Below, one piece after another: positions 1-8,961 of a stretch of DNA of 64,000 bases. Position numbers and translations under genes: made by a program. The stretch lies in assembly GCA_021405325.1 (NCBI GenBank), contig QWII01000076.1:6646-70645 (forward strand), read 5' to 3'. This DNA comes from Caldilinea sp. CFX5. Lineage in GTDB: Bacteria > Chloroflexota > Anaerolineae > Caldilineales > Caldilineaceae. Below the pieces are notes generated by a model. The model worked only from the letters and a program-made list of their open reading frames with translations, ran no database searches and had not been told where the DNA came from. Each line of letters starts with the position of its first letter. Position 1 is the stretch's first letter.

Positions 1-1
1 A

Positions 2-490
2 GAACTGGCGCTTACGCCGGCAAACTATCCATTGCTCCCTCTGGCACGCGGTGCAAAATTGGCTCAATTTATCGAGCTATGTCTTCAACAGGGGTTGATT
101 GACTACCTACGTCTGACGGTGGATATTGGTTTGTTAAGCGATCCAGACATTGTATGGCGTAAGATTATGGAGGCAGTAAACATGAAGCTACAGATTCGTG
201 AAGATACTTGGCCGTATATTGATGAGTTCTTTCGCTCGATACCGGAAGCTATGGGGAAAGTGACAACGTTTCGGGAAGCGCTTGAGAAAAGCGAACAGCG
301 CGGTGAAGAGCGCGGCATTCAACAAAGCATTCTGCGCGTCTTACAACACAAGTTTGGTGCGCTGCCTGCAAATCTTGTGCAAACAATTGAAGCGACCCAG
401 GACGTCAATAAGTTAACGCAATGGCTTGACCAAGCGCTTGACAGTAACTCATTAGGGGACTTGGCCTTCTTACCAGCGACTGAACGGTAA
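2..490 (+). CDS. Rpn/DUF4351-like protein, C-terminal part (5' end outside window)
   Basis: The reading frame is open from the first bases of the window, so the N-terminus lies upstream. The visible part has a charged coiled segment (EALEKSEQRGEERG) followed by a C-terminal region of the DUF4351 type: a short amphipathic stretch RVLQHKFGALP, then LTQWLDQALDSNSLGDLAF. In known families this tail follows a PD-(D/E)XK nuclease domain of the Rpn/transposase-associated group. The catalytic domain cannot be seen here, so nuclease activity is inference. The gene ends 5 bp before selB on the same strand, which could allow co-transcription. Confidence 0.6.
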   Translation, partial: ELALTPANYPLLPLARGAKLAQFIELCLQQGLIDYLRLTVDIGLLSDPDIVWRKIMEAVNMKLQIREDTWPYIDEFFRSIPEAMGKVTTFREALEKSEQRGEERGIQQSILRVLQHKFGALPANLVQTIEATQDVNKLTQWLDQALDSNSLGDLAFLPATER

Positions 491-495
491 TCCAG

Positions 496-2421
496 ATGCG
501 TGTAATCGGCACCGCCGGCCATGTGGACCACGGCAAATCGACCCTGGTGCGCGCCTTATCCGGCATTGATCCTGATCGTTTACAAGAAGAAAAGAAGCGG
601 GGCATGACCATCGATCTCGGCTTTGCCTGGATCGAGTTACCCATGCGTGGCGCCAATGGCGCGACCGCCGCTGAACCGGTTGGTATCATTGACGTGCCGG
701 GCCACATCGACTTTATCAAGAACATGCTGGCCGGCGTCGGCGGTATCGATGCCGCCATGTTGGTCATTGCCGCTGACGAAGGCGTCATGCCCCAAACGCG
801 GGAACATCTGGCGATTCTCGATCTATTGGCCGTGCCGGCAGGTTTGGTCGCCCTGACCAAAATAGATCTCATTGACGACCCCGAATGGCTGGAATTGGTG
901 CAACTGGACATTGCCGAACTGTTGCAGCAGACCCATCTCGCCGACGCGCCGATTGTTCCCGTCAGCGCTGCCACCGGCAAAGGGTTGATCGACCTGCGCA
1001 GCACCCTGGCCCGTATCCTCGGTCAATTGGCGCCGCGGCGCAACCGGGCGCGCCCGCGCCTGCCGGTTGATCGCGTCTTCAGCCTAAGCGGCTTTGGCAC
1101 GGTGGCGACGGGAACATTGAGCGATGGTCACTTTGCTGTTGGCGACACCGTGGAAATTTTGCCCACCGGCCACCAGGCGCGCATCCGCGGCTTGCAAACC
1201 CATAAGCAACAACTGGAACAGAGCCAGCCCGGCAGCCGGCTGGCGATCAACCTCAGTGGTGTGGACACTGATCAGGTGCGGCGTGGCGATGTCATCGCCA
1301 AACCAGGGACGCTGCAGACCACCATGCTCATTGATGTGCAATTCCGTCTCTTGGCGGATGCCAGGCCACTGGTGCATAATCAAACTGTCGATTTCTTTAG
1401 CGGCGCTTCGGAAATTCCGGCTATTGTGCGGCTGTTGGGGGTAGAAACGTTGGAGCCGGGGCAGACCGGCTGGCTACAGTTGCGGTTGGAACGCCCCGCC
1501 GTTGTCGTCTCCGGCGACCGCTATATTTTACGGCAACCTTCGCCCAGCGCCACCTTGGGGGGCGGCATTGTCCTCAGCCCCCATCCACGGCGGCGTTGGC
1601 GGCGCTTTGATCCGGCCATCCTCGCCCGCTTACAAACGCTGGCCAAAGGCTCGCCCGATGAAATTCTGCTCCAGACGCTCAGCCGTCATCCTTTCCTTAC
1701 GGCTAAAGCCTTGTTGGCGCAGAGTGAGTTAGATCTAACCGTGGCGCAGGATGCTTTAGACGAATTGCTGCGTAGTGGCGCAGTGACCCAGTTAGCCCAA
1801 GGCGCAGAACCGGCCCTGGTAACAATTGATAGATGGGAGCAGGTTCAACAACAGGTGCGCGACCTGCTCGACCGTTTCCACCAACAGATGCCCCTCCGCC
1901 GCGGCATGGCGCGGGGCGAATTGCGCAGCCGTTTACAAAGTGCGCTACCCGGCAGCGATCTCCCGCTGCGTCTGTTCAATGCGATTGTGGAACGGATGCA
2001 ACAAGCAGGCCAAGTGGCCGGCGATGACAGCTTGCTCTGGCGCGCCGGTTTTAGCGTTCAATTTACCCTGCACCAGCAACAGTTGGTGGACTATGTCCTG
2101 GCCGCCTTTGCCGCCGCTCCCTACAGCCCGCCTAATGAAGCCGATGTGTTGCGCCAGTTGGGAAATGAGAATGAACTCCTAGAAGCCTTGTTGGAGCAAG
2201 GGTTGCTGGTGCGCATCAGCGGTAACGTTCTCTTCCGTCGTGATGACTTCACCGCTATGGTCGAACGTGTACGCACGACCACCCAACAACAAGGCTCGAT
2301 TACCCTGGCCCAGGTGCGTGACCTCTTCGACACCAGCCGCAAATATGCCCAAGCCATTTTGGAAGAGATGGACGCTCGCCGGATTACCAAGCGGGAAGGG
2401 GATGTGCGGGTGCTGCGGTAG
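496..2421 (+). CDS. selB: Selenocysteine-specific elongation factor SelB
   Basis: A GTPase that delivers selenocysteyl-tRNA to UGA codons marked by a SECIS element. The 641 residues begin directly with the G domain: G1 GHVDHGKS (residues 8-15), G3 DVPGH (66-70) and a TKID guanine-specificity motif (121-124). Beta-barrel domains II/III follow, and the C-terminal third reads as tandem winged helices as in bacterial SelB, ending near LFDTSRKYAQAILEEMD, which resembles the last winged helix. Length is normal for the family. The ATG directly precedes the G domain, so the start is well supported. No selA, selD or tRNA-Sec gene was found in this window. Confidence 0.93.
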   Translation: MRVIGTAGHVDHGKSTLVRALSGIDPDRLQEEKKRGMTIDLGFAWIELPMRGANGATAAEPVGIIDVPGHIDFIKNMLAGVGGIDAAMLVIAADEGVMPQTREHLAILDLLAVPAGLVALTKIDLIDDPEWLELVQLDIAELLQQTHLADAPIVPVSAATGKGLIDLRSTLARILGQLAPRRNRARPRLPVDRVFSLSGFGTVATGTLSDGHFAVGDTVEILPTGHQARIRGLQTHKQQLEQSQPGSRLAINLSGVDTDQVRRGDVIAKPGTLQTTMLIDVQFRLLADARPLVHNQTVDFFSGASEIPAIVRLLGVETLEPGQTGWLQLRLERPAVVVSGDRYILRQPSPSATLGGGIVLSPHPRRRWRRFDPAILARLQTLAKGSPDEILLQTLSRHPFLTAKALLAQSELDLTVAQDALDELLRSGAVTQLAQGAEPALVTIDRWEQVQQQVRDLLDRFHQQMPLRRGMARGELRSRLQSALPGSDLPLRLFNAIVERMQQAGQVAGDDSLLWRAGFSVQFTLHQQQLVDYVLAAFAAAPYSPPNEADVLRQLGNENELLEALLEQGLLVRISGNVLFRRDDFTAMVERVRTTTQQQGSITLAQVRDLFDTSRKYAQAILEEMDARRITKREGDVRVLR

Positions 2422-2424
2422 CCA

Positions 2425-2608
2425 TGACAGGGTGACAAGGTGACAGGGTGACAGGGTGACAGGGTGACAGGGTGACAGGGTGACAGGGTGACAGGGTGAC
2501 AGGGTGACATAGTCGTGTAGCTTCTCTTGTCACCGCTTTATCTTGACTTTGGCCTGAGCTTTCAGCCGAACCATCACCCCTTCACCTTGTCACCCTGTCA
2601 CCTTGTCA
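2425..2608. repeat. Octamer tandem repeat with inverted counterpart
   Basis: Positions 2425-2509 are about ten copies of the 8-bp unit TGACAGGG, with one TGACAAGG variant. After a 72-bp spacer, 2582-2608 carries the same unit on the other strand (TCACCTTG/TCACCCTG). The two arms can pair into a hairpin between the convergent ends of selB and gltA, where it could act as a bidirectional terminator. Three other gaps in this window have the same architecture with different octamers. Confidence 0.9.
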
Positions 2609-2611
2609 TGA

Positions 2612-3901
2612 TTATCCGCGCTGCCCCAACGGCACATAATCCCGCGTTTGGTGGCCGAGATAGATCTGGCGCGGGCGGGCGATGCGTTGTTCGGGGTCTT
2701 GCACCAGTTCATTCCATTGGGCCAGCCAGCCGGGAGCGCGACCGAGGGCAAAGAGGACCGTGAACATATCAGGCGGGAAGCCCATCGCTTGATAGATAAT
2801 GCCGCTGTAAAAGTCCACGTTGGGGTAGAGGTTGCGCTTGATAAAGTATTCGTCGCTCAACGCCACTTTTTCCAATTCGAGCGCGATATCAAGGAGCGGA
2901 TTACTGCCGGTTACTTCAAAAACCTCGTCGGCCAGTTGCTTGATAATCTTGGCGCGCGGGTCATAGCTCTTGTAGACGCGATGACCAAAGCCCATCAGCC
3001 GGAATTCGCCCTTCTTCACCCGATCGACATAGGTCGGCACCTGTTGGGCGTCACCGATCTCCTGCAGCATTTTGATGACCGCTTCGTTGGCGCCGCCGTG
3101 GCGTGGGCCAAAGAGCGCCGCCGTGGCGCCGGCCATCGCACTATAAGGATCAGCATTGGCCGATCCAATGCCGCGCATGACCGAGGTGGAGCAATTTTGC
3201 TCATGATCGGCGTGCAGGATAAAGAGAACGTCGAGCGCTCTGGCGAGAACCGGGTTCACCTCATAGTTGCTCTGATTCATATAGTCGAGCATATAGAGGA
3301 AGTTGGCCGTGTACCCCAAGTCACTATTGGGATAGTTATACGGGCGACCGATGCGGTGGCGGTAGGCGAAGGCGGCGACGGTGGGTAATTTGCCCAGAAT
3401 GCGCAAAATCTGCTTGTCGCGTGTCGCCTGGTCTTCCACATTCTTGGCCTCTTTGTGCAAGGTGGACATAAAGGCCAGACCACTGATAAGCATCCCCATG
3501 GGATGGGCGTCATAACGGAACGATTTCATCAAATCGGTCAGGTTTTCGTGGACAAAAGTATGATGACAGATTTTGTATTCCCACGCCTTGGCTGTGGCCT
3601 GGTCCGGCAATTCGCCGTAGATGAGCAGGTAAGCAACCTCCAAAAAGTTGCTCTGTTCGGCCAACTGCTCAATGGGGTAGCCGCGATATTCGAGGATGCC
3701 TTTGTCGCCATCGATATAGGTAATGCTACTCTTGCAGGCGGCGGTGTTGCCATAGCCGGGATCATAGACCATCATGCCAAAGTCGTCGGCATTGACCTTG
3801 ATCTGGCGCAGCGCTAGGGCATTGATCGTCTCATTTTCAATCGGCACTTCATAGCTTTTGCCGGTGCGGTTATCGGTAATCGTTAACGTGTTACCGCTCA
3901 T
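2612..3901 (-). CDS. gltA: Citrate synthase
   Basis: Condenses acetyl-CoA and oxaloacetate to citrate, the entry step of the TCA cycle. The 429 residues show the whole family core: HADHEQN (His230 and His233), GPRHGGAN (catalytic His268), GFGHRVYKSYDP (His307) and NVDFYSG (Asp363), matching the His-His-Asp triad of the E. coli-type enzyme. The N-terminal domain (ITYIDGDKGILEYRGYPIEQ) is typical of the type II-length enzyme. The gene is convergent with selB and lies downstream of hflX on the same strand, separated from it by a strong hairpin, so it probably has its own promoter in 3902-3969. Confidence 0.96.
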   Translation of the reverse strand: MSGNTLTITDNRTGKSYEVPIENETINALALRQIKVNADDFGMMVYDPGYGNTAACKSSITYIDGDKGILEYRGYPIEQLAEQSNFLEVAYLLIYGELPDQATAKAWEYKICHHTFVHENLTDLMKSFRYDAHPMGMLISGLAFMSTLHKEAKNVEDQATRDKQILRILGKLPTVAAFAYRHRIGRPYNYPNSDLGYTANFLYMLDYMNQSNYEVNPVLARALDVLFILHADHEQNCSTSVMRGIGSANADPYSAMAGATAALFGPRHGGANEAVIKMLQEIGDAQQVPTYVDRVKKGEFRLMGFGHRVYKSYDPRAKIIKQLADEVFEVTGSNPLLDIALELEKVALSDEYFIKRNLYPNVDFYSGIIYQAMGFPPDMFTVLFALGRAPGWLAQWNELVQDPEQRIARPRQIYLGHQTRDYVPLGQRG

Positions 3902-3969
3902 GAATTAAAGCTCCTTCATTGTGGCGCGGACGCGTACTATGTCCAGGCCAGGTATCAATTTCATTTCTA

Positions 3970-4012
3970 AAAGCCCTGCCACTGCACCCAACCGGTGCAG
4001 TGGCAGGGCTTT
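3970..4012 (-). terminator. Intrinsic terminator after hflX
   Basis: A 19-bp perfect stem (3970-3988 with 3994-4012) and a 5-nt loop begin 4 bp beyond the hflX stop codon. On the minus strand the stem ends in TTTT followed by an AT-rich stretch, so it fits a Rho-independent terminator that insulates gltA from hflX. Confidence 0.75.
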
Positions 4013-4015
4013 ACT

Positions 4016-5452
4016 TTAATGTTGTGTCCAGTAATTCGCGTAGCGCCCTGCCAAGTTGGCCGGCATCCGCCCGATGAGATGGGTGCCGTCGGCGGTATGC
4101 TCTTCTTGTTCAACAAAGCCATGTTCATGGAAGAAGGAGACCAACTCGCCATGTTTGTAGGGGATCAAAACATCGACCGGCGCCATCTGGTTATAGAGGA
4201 CATGGTCAATTTTTGTGCGCAGATCGTCTAACCCTTCACCAGTTAGCGCGCTGACGACGACCGCGTTAGGGTAAGCGGCCAGCGCTTCTTTGACCCGTGC
4301 TTGTTGCTCCGCATCGGTCAGATCCACCCGATCCGCTTTGTTGAGTGCCGTGATCACCAACTTGTCACCCGCGTCCAGTTCTTCCAACACCTCTTCCACG
4401 GCGCCCACCTGTTCATCCATATTGGGGTGCGAGAGATCGACGACATGGAGCAGCAGATTGGCTTCCGTCACCTCTTCTAGCGTGGCGCGGAAAGAAGCGA
4501 CCAACATCGTCGGCAGCTTTTGGATAAAACCGACCGTATCGGTCAGCAAAATGTTTTGGCCGCTGGGCAATTCGGTGCGGCGCGTCGTCGGGTCGAGGGT
4601 GGCGAAAAGCTGGTCAGCCGACAGGACATCGGCGTTGCTCAGGGTATTGAGCAGGGTGCTTTTGCCGGCGTTCGTATAGCCAACCAGGGCGACGACCGGC
4701 GACCCGGAGGCGCGGCGCTGTTGCCGGTGCAGGTTACGTTGTTGGCGAATCTCTTCCAACTGCCGTTTCAAAAAGGCGATGCGCCGGCTGATCTCGCGGC
4801 GGTCCACTTCCAACTGTGTTTCACCAGGCCCACGGACACCTACGCCACCACTGGCGCCACCGGCGCGACCACCGCTCTGCCGCGCTAAGTGTGTCCAGGC
4901 GCGGGTCAGGCGGGGCAAGCGGTATTCATATTGCGCCAACTCAACCTGAACCGCGCCTTCGCGCGTGCGGGCATGACGGGCAAAGATGTCGAGAATCAAC
5001 GCCGTGCGGTCGATCACCTTGACGTTCTCGCCCAACACCTTCTCCAGGTCACGCTGTTGGCGGGGGGATAGCTCCTCGTCAAAGATCACCACGTTGGCGC
5101 CGGCTTCTAAGACATAGCCATGCAGCTCTTCCAGCTTACCGGAGCCGATAAAGGTGGCGGGGTTGGGCGTCTCCATGCGCTGGGTGACTTTGCCGATGAC
5201 GGTGACGCCGGCCGTCTTGGCCAGCAACCCTAATTCGGCCAGTGAATCTTCCAGGCTGAGTAAACTAGGGTAGCCCGACAGTTCGACGCCGACCAGAATG
5301 GCGCGTTCCTCCGGCGGCTGCGTTGCCATTAGGCCATCCTGGTCACGGTGTAGGGCGCGGCGCCGACCCTGTTCACCATCTTGACCGGCCGGCTGCAGAT
5401 CATTGGCGGAATAGACGTTGGTTCTGGCTTGAAAGGATTCTGGATTGGACAT
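4016..5452 (-). CDS. hflX: Ribosome-associated GTPase HflX
   Basis: HflX binds the 50S subunit and splits or rescues stalled ribosomes. Visible features are the N-terminal domain (GKVTQRMETPNPATFIGSGK), the Gly/Arg-rich linker before the G domain (SGGRAGGASGGVGVRGPGET), G1 GYTNAGKSTL, G3 DTVGF and NKAD. The frame opens with ATG at 5452 (478 aa), but no clear ribosome-binding site precedes it. An internal ATG at 5329, preceded by AGGATGG, begins right before the conserved ERAILVGVEL stretch and is a credible alternative start (437 aa). The gene is monocistronic, with a terminator directly downstream. Confidence 0.93.
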   Translation of the reverse strand: MSNPESFQARTNVYSANDLQPAGQDGEQGRRRALHRDQDGLMATQPPEERAILVGVELSGYPSLLSLEDSLAELGLLAKTAGVTVIGKVTQRMETPNPATFIGSGKLEELHGYVLEAGANVVIFDEELSPRQQRDLEKVLGENVKVIDRTALILDIFARHARTREGAVQVELAQYEYRLPRLTRAWTHLARQSGGRAGGASGGVGVRGPGETQLEVDRREISRRIAFLKRQLEEIRQQRNLHRQQRRASGSPVVALVGYTNAGKSTLLNTLSNADVLSADQLFATLDPTTRRTELPSGQNILLTDTVGFIQKLPTMLVASFRATLEEVTEANLLLHVVDLSHPNMDEQVGAVEEVLEELDAGDKLVITALNKADRVDLTDAEQQARVKEALAAYPNAVVVSALTGEGLDDLRTKIDHVLYNQMAPVDVLIPYKHGELVSFFHEHGFVEQEEHTADGTHLIGRMPANLAGRYANYWTQH

Positions 5453-5698
5453 ATTTGGTTCTGCTCTGCCTACTTTCTGGTTTCGTGACTTCGGCGTGAG
5501 CGCTCAGTCGAACGACTCGTGATTCGTGGTTCCGCCGTGAGATGGCTTGAACGCTGTATAAAAATACAAAGCTTGCTTGATGAGCGCTAAATCACAAATC
5601 ACGATAACAAGCGAGCGCCTTTGGTGGGGAACTCACAAACAATTTTGTTCTATTGTACACGATATTCTTAATCTTGTACATCCCAGTTACAACCAATG

Positions 5699-5707
5699 TG
5701 ATACAAT
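5699..5707 (+). promoter_or_regulatory. Possible extended -10 promoter for kbl-tdh
   Basis: TG-A-TACAAT forms an extended -10 element in an AT-rich stretch between the divergent hflX and kbl genes. No good -35 is visible at the expected distance. Transcription from here would include the hairpin at 5733-5785 in the leader. Confidence 0.35.
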
Positions 5708-5732
5708 GGTGGGAGTGGCAGGGTAGCAGGTC

Positions 5733-5785
5733 GCAGGTGGCAAGTAGCAAGCGGCTGGCGATCATACCTGCTACTTGCCACCTGC
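5733..5785. repeat. Inverted repeat in kbl leader
   Basis: 17-bp perfect arms (5733-5749 and 5769-5785) with a 19-nt loop. The left arm is extended upstream by degenerate GCAGGT-type short tandem repeats, recalling the octamer-armed palindromes elsewhere in the window. It lies 10 bp before the Shine-Dalgarno of kbl, so it may affect translation of that gene. Confidence 0.7.
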
Positions 5786-5808
5786 ATACTTGTACAAGGA
5801 GGAAGAAG

Positions 5809-6990
5809 ATGTCCGATTTATTAAGTTGGATCGATGAAGAACGGGAACAGTTGGCGCAGGCCGGTCTGTTGTTTACCATTCGCACCATTGAATCGGCGAT
5901 GGATGGTTGGGTGACAATTGAGGGGCGCCGATTACTTAACTTTTGCGCCAATAACTATTTGGGGTTGGCTAATCATCCACGTTTGCGGGAAGCGGCCAAG
6001 GCGGCGATTGACCAATACGGCATCGGGCCGAGCGCCGTGCGTGTGATTGCCGGCACCACATCCTTACATCTTGAATTGGAAGAGCGGCTGGCGGCCTTCA
6101 AACAGGCGGAAGCGTGCATTACCTTCCAGAGCGGTTTTATGGCGAATGTCGCCGTTGTGCCGGCGCTGGTGGGTAAAGACGATGTGATCTTCTCCGATGA
6201 ACTGAATCATGCCAGTATCATTGACGCCTGCCGTTTGAGTCGCGCCGAGGTGGTACGATATGCCCACAACGATATTGATGACCTGCGCCGCAAGATTGCT
6301 GAAACCAAGCAATTCAGACGTCGGCTCATTATTACCGATGGCGTCTTTAGCATGGATGGCGATATTGCGCCGCTGCCCGCGATTGTTGCTGTGGCTGAAG
6401 AACATAATATTCTGGTCATGGTCGATGATGCCCACGGCGAGGGGGTGCTGGGCAAAGGCGGGCGCGGCATTGTCGATCACTTTGATCTACATGGCCGCGT
6501 TCATGTCGAGGTGGGCACGCTGAGTAAGGCGTTTGGCGTGGTCGGTGGTCTGGTGGCGGGCAACCGACGGATTGTCGAGTGGCTACGACAGCGGGCGCGC
6601 CCCTTCCTCTTCTCCAGCGCCATGACTATTCCCGATGTCGCCGCCTGTATTGAGGCAACCAAAGTGCTGGCCGAATCGACCGAACTGGTGGATCGCCTCT
6701 GGCAAAATGCCCGGGTGATGCAGGGCGCCCTCCGCCAAATGGGCTTTGACATTGGCCACAGTCAGACGCCCATCACCCCAATTCTGTTGGGTGAAGCGCC
6801 CTTGGCGCAACAATTCAGCCGTCGCCTCTTTGCGGAAGGCATCTTTGCCATCGCCATCGGCTTCCCCGCCGTGCCCATGGGCAAAGCGCGCATTCGCGTC
6901 ATGAACTCCGCTGCGCATAGCCAAAGCGATCTGGAACAAGCGCTGGCGATCTTTGAACGAGTAGGGCGAGAGTTGAAGGTAATTGGATGA
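5809..6990 (+). CDS. kbl: Glycine C-acetyltransferase (2-amino-3-ketobutyrate CoA ligase)
   Basis: A PLP enzyme of the alpha-oxoamine synthase family that cleaves 2-amino-3-ketobutyrate with CoA to glycine and acetyl-CoA. The ATG at 5809 is chosen because AAGGAGG ends 6 nt upstream; the open frame extends further 5' but that part is the hairpin leader. The 393 residues show CANNYLGLA, the DDAHG cofactor motif (206-210) and the PLP lysine in GTLSKAFG (Lys240). KBL and 8-amino-7-oxononanoate synthase are close relatives. The adjacent threonine dehydrogenase gene decides for KBL. Confidence 0.88.
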   Translation: MSDLLSWIDEEREQLAQAGLLFTIRTIESAMDGWVTIEGRRLLNFCANNYLGLANHPRLREAAKAAIDQYGIGPSAVRVIAGTTSLHLELEERLAAFKQAEACITFQSGFMANVAVVPALVGKDDVIFSDELNHASIIDACRLSRAEVVRYAHNDIDDLRRKIAETKQFRRRLIITDGVFSMDGDIAPLPAIVAVAEEHNILVMVDDAHGEGVLGKGGRGIVDHFDLHGRVHVEVGTLSKAFGVVGGLVAGNRRIVEWLRQRARPFLFSSAMTIPDVAACIEATKVLAESTELVDRLWQNARVMQGALRQMGFDIGHSQTPITPILLGEAPLAQQFSRRLFAEGIFAIAIGFPAVPMGKARIRVMNSAAHSQSDLEQALAIFERVGRELKVIG

Positions 6991-6992
6991 TT

Positions 6993-7051
6993 AGGTGACT
7001 GGGTCATTGGGTGATTGAGCTTGTCGAAATCACCCAATGACCCAGTCACCT
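6993..7051. repeat. Hairpin with conserved GAGCTTGTCGA loop
   Basis: 24-bp perfect arms (6993-7016 and 7028-7051) enclose the 11-nt loop GAGCTTGTCGA. The element sits in the 78-bp gap between kbl and tdh. The same loop closes hairpins at 45696-45752 and 48971-49019, whose arm sequences are different. Being inside an operon, it is unlikely to be a complete terminator and may tune expression of tdh or protect the upstream mRNA end. Confidence 0.9.
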
Positions 7052-7068
7052 GACTCTGGAGAACTATC

Positions 7069-8079
7069 ATGCGTAAAAAGGTCATTTTCATCACCGGCGC
7101 TAGTGGGGAAGTGGGTCATGCCCTGGTCGAGCGGTTGGCGGCGCAGGGGGAAAGCCAGCTCTTGACCATGGATCTGCACCCGCTGCCGGCTGACATTCGC
7201 CCATTGACCACCCACATTGAGGGTGATCTGCTCAATGAGCGGTTGCTGGCGCGGCTGGTGAGCGAATATGAGATCGATGTCATTTATCACCTGGCCGCGC
7301 TCCTTTCGACACGCAGCGAGGTCACGCCGGAGGAGGCGCACCAGGTCAACGTCGAGGCGACGCTGGCGCTGCTCAAACTGGCCGCCGAGGAGAGTCAATG
7401 GCGCGGGCGGGCGGTGCAATTTATCTTTCCCAGTTCGATTGCTATCTATGGGATGCCCGACCGGGAGAGCAAGGCGTTATACACCCGTGTGCGTGAATGG
7501 GAATGGAATCAGCCGCGCACCATGTATGGCTGTAACAAGCTCTATTGTGAAATGTTGGGCAGCTACTTTTGCCGCCACTATCGTCAACTGGCTGCCGAAC
7601 AGCCGCCAACGCTCGATTTTCGCTGTGTGCGCTTTCCCGGCCTGATCAGCGCTTTTACGCTGCCCTCCGGCGGCACCAGCGACTTTGGGCCGGAAATGGT
7701 TCACGCTGCCGCCAAAGGGAAGCCCTACGTCTGTTTTGTCCCCGAAGATGCGCGCATTCCCTTTATGGCCATGCCCGATGCGGTCGATGCGCTGTTGACG
7801 TTGGCGCAAATGCCCCGTTCCAGCCTCAGCCGTCTGGTCTATAATGTCACCAGCTTCTCGCTCTCTGCCGGCGAAATTCGCGAGCGTGTGCTGCACGCCT
7901 TCCCCGCCGCGCAGATCACCTTCGCCCCGGATGTCAAGCGCAGCGCCATCATCGATAGCTGGCCGGCGGATCTGGATGACAGCATGGCCCAACGGGACTG
8001 GGGGTGGCGCCCCCAATATGATGTACAGCGGGCCTTTGACGAATATTTGATCCCAAATATTGCCGCGTTGTATCAGTAA
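7069..8079 (+). CDS. tdh: L-threonine 3-dehydrogenase, SDR type
   Basis: Oxidises L-threonine to 2-amino-3-ketobutyrate with NAD+, supplying the substrate of the upstream KBL. The 336 residues form an extended short-chain dehydrogenase: glycine-rich GASGEVG (10-16), the serine of FPSSIAIYG and the catalytic pair Tyr153/Lys157 in YGCNK. The C-terminal half (FRCVRFPGLIS, RIPFMAMPDAVDALL) matches the SDR-type threonine dehydrogenases rather than the zinc-dependent MDR type of E. coli. The pair kbl-tdh therefore encodes the full two-step route from threonine to glycine and acetyl-CoA. Confidence 0.87.
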   Translation: MRKKVIFITGASGEVGHALVERLAAQGESQLLTMDLHPLPADIRPLTTHIEGDLLNERLLARLVSEYEIDVIYHLAALLSTRSEVTPEEAHQVNVEATLALLKLAAEESQWRGRAVQFIFPSSIAIYGMPDRESKALYTRVREWEWNQPRTMYGCNKLYCEMLGSYFCRHYRQLAAEQPPTLDFRCVRFPGLISAFTLPSGGTSDFGPEMVHAAAKGKPYVCFVPEDARIPFMAMPDAVDALLTLAQMPRSSLSRLVYNVTSFSLSAGEIRERVLHAFPAAQITFAPDVKRSAIIDSWPADLDDSMAQRDWGWRPQYDVQRAFDEYLIPNIAALYQ

Positions 8080-8124
8080 TAAAATTACAAACAAACAGAC
8101 AGCCAGCAGTAGTGGAGCGCTTTT

Positions 8125-8961
8125 GTGAAGCCATTTTTGAAGTGGGCGGGTGGGAAGTTGCGGATTGTTGACCGGATCAAAGCATTGTTGCCGCCGGGCC
8201 AACGCCTATTGGAACCCTTTGTCGGTTCCGGCGCCCTGTTTTTGAATACCGACTATGCTGCGTATCTGCTGGCCGACGCCAACGCCGATCTGATTAACTT
8301 GTACCAGCAACTACAGCAAGGTGGTCAACCGTTTATCGACCACTGCGCCACGCTCTTTACAGCGGCTAACAATGACGAGACAACTTTCTATCGGTTGCGG
8401 CGTCAGTTCAACCAAACGGCGGATCCCCTTGCGAAAGCGGCTCTCTTTGTCTATCTGAACAAACACTGCTACAACGGTCTCTGCCGCTACAATGCCCGCG
8501 GCGAGTTCAATGTCCCTTTTGGGCGCTACAAACAGCCCTATTTCCCGGCGGCGGAAATGGCGGCTTTTCAACAAAAGGCGCAGTCAGCAACCTTTCAGGT
8601 GCAAGATTTTGTTACAACAATGGATCAGGCGCAAGCGGGCGATGTAGTCTATTGCGACCCGCCCTATGCGCCCCTCTCCGCCACCGCCAACTTCACCAGC
8701 TACAGTGCTAACGGCTTTGGCGAGAGCGAACAACAAACGCTGGCTGCCATGACGGATTTGCTGCGGCAACGAGGGATCACCGTGATCATTTCCAACCACG
8801 ACACCCCCTTTACACGCGCCCTCTATGCCACCGCCGACGAACATCACTATTTTGGCGTGCAGCGTCACATTAGCTGTGACGGCGCCAATCGCACCAAAGC
8901 GGACGAGGTGCTGGCAATCTATCGTGCGATTACTGTCGGCAACAGAAGCGGAAACTGTTGA
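8125..8961 (+). CDS. Dam-family adenine-N6 DNA methyltransferase
   Basis: A class alpha N6-adenine methylase: the AdoMet motif FLKWAGGK at residues 4-11, FVGSG (32-36) and the catalytic DPPY (178-181), in the order seen in Dam/M.DpnII-type enzymes; 278 aa is the usual length. The start is GTG with GGAG 8 nt upstream. Members of this family usually methylate GATC, but target specificity cannot be read from sequence alone. No restriction endonuclease gene lies next to it, so it appears to be an orphan methylase. It lies just upstream of the non-coding leader of the surface-protein island. Confidence 0.85.
   Translation: MKPFLKWAGGKLRIVDRIKALLPPGQRLLEPFVGSGALFLNTDYAAYLLADANADLINLYQQLQQGGQPFIDHCATLFTAANNDETTFYRLRRQFNQTADPLAKAALFVYLNKHCYNGLCRYNARGEFNVPFGRYKQPYFPAAEMAAFQQKAQSATFQVQDFVTTMDQAQAGDVVYCDPPYAPLSATANFTSYSANGFGESEQQTLAAMTDLLRQRGITVIISNHDTPFTRALYATADEHHYFGVQRHISCDGANRTKADEVLAIYRAITVGNRSGNC

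Noticed and set aside
2425..2509. CRISPR-like array
   Set aside because: The repeat is 8 bp with no spacers, and no cas genes are present; the same holds for the other octamer elements.
2121..2510. 129-aa antisense protein rich in SPCHPVTL repeats
   Set aside because: It is a translation of the octamer repeat running into the antisense of selB; no start signal and no domain.
8125..8961. Complete restriction-modification system
   Set aside because: Only the methylase is present; neighbours are threonine dehydrogenase and non-coding DNA.
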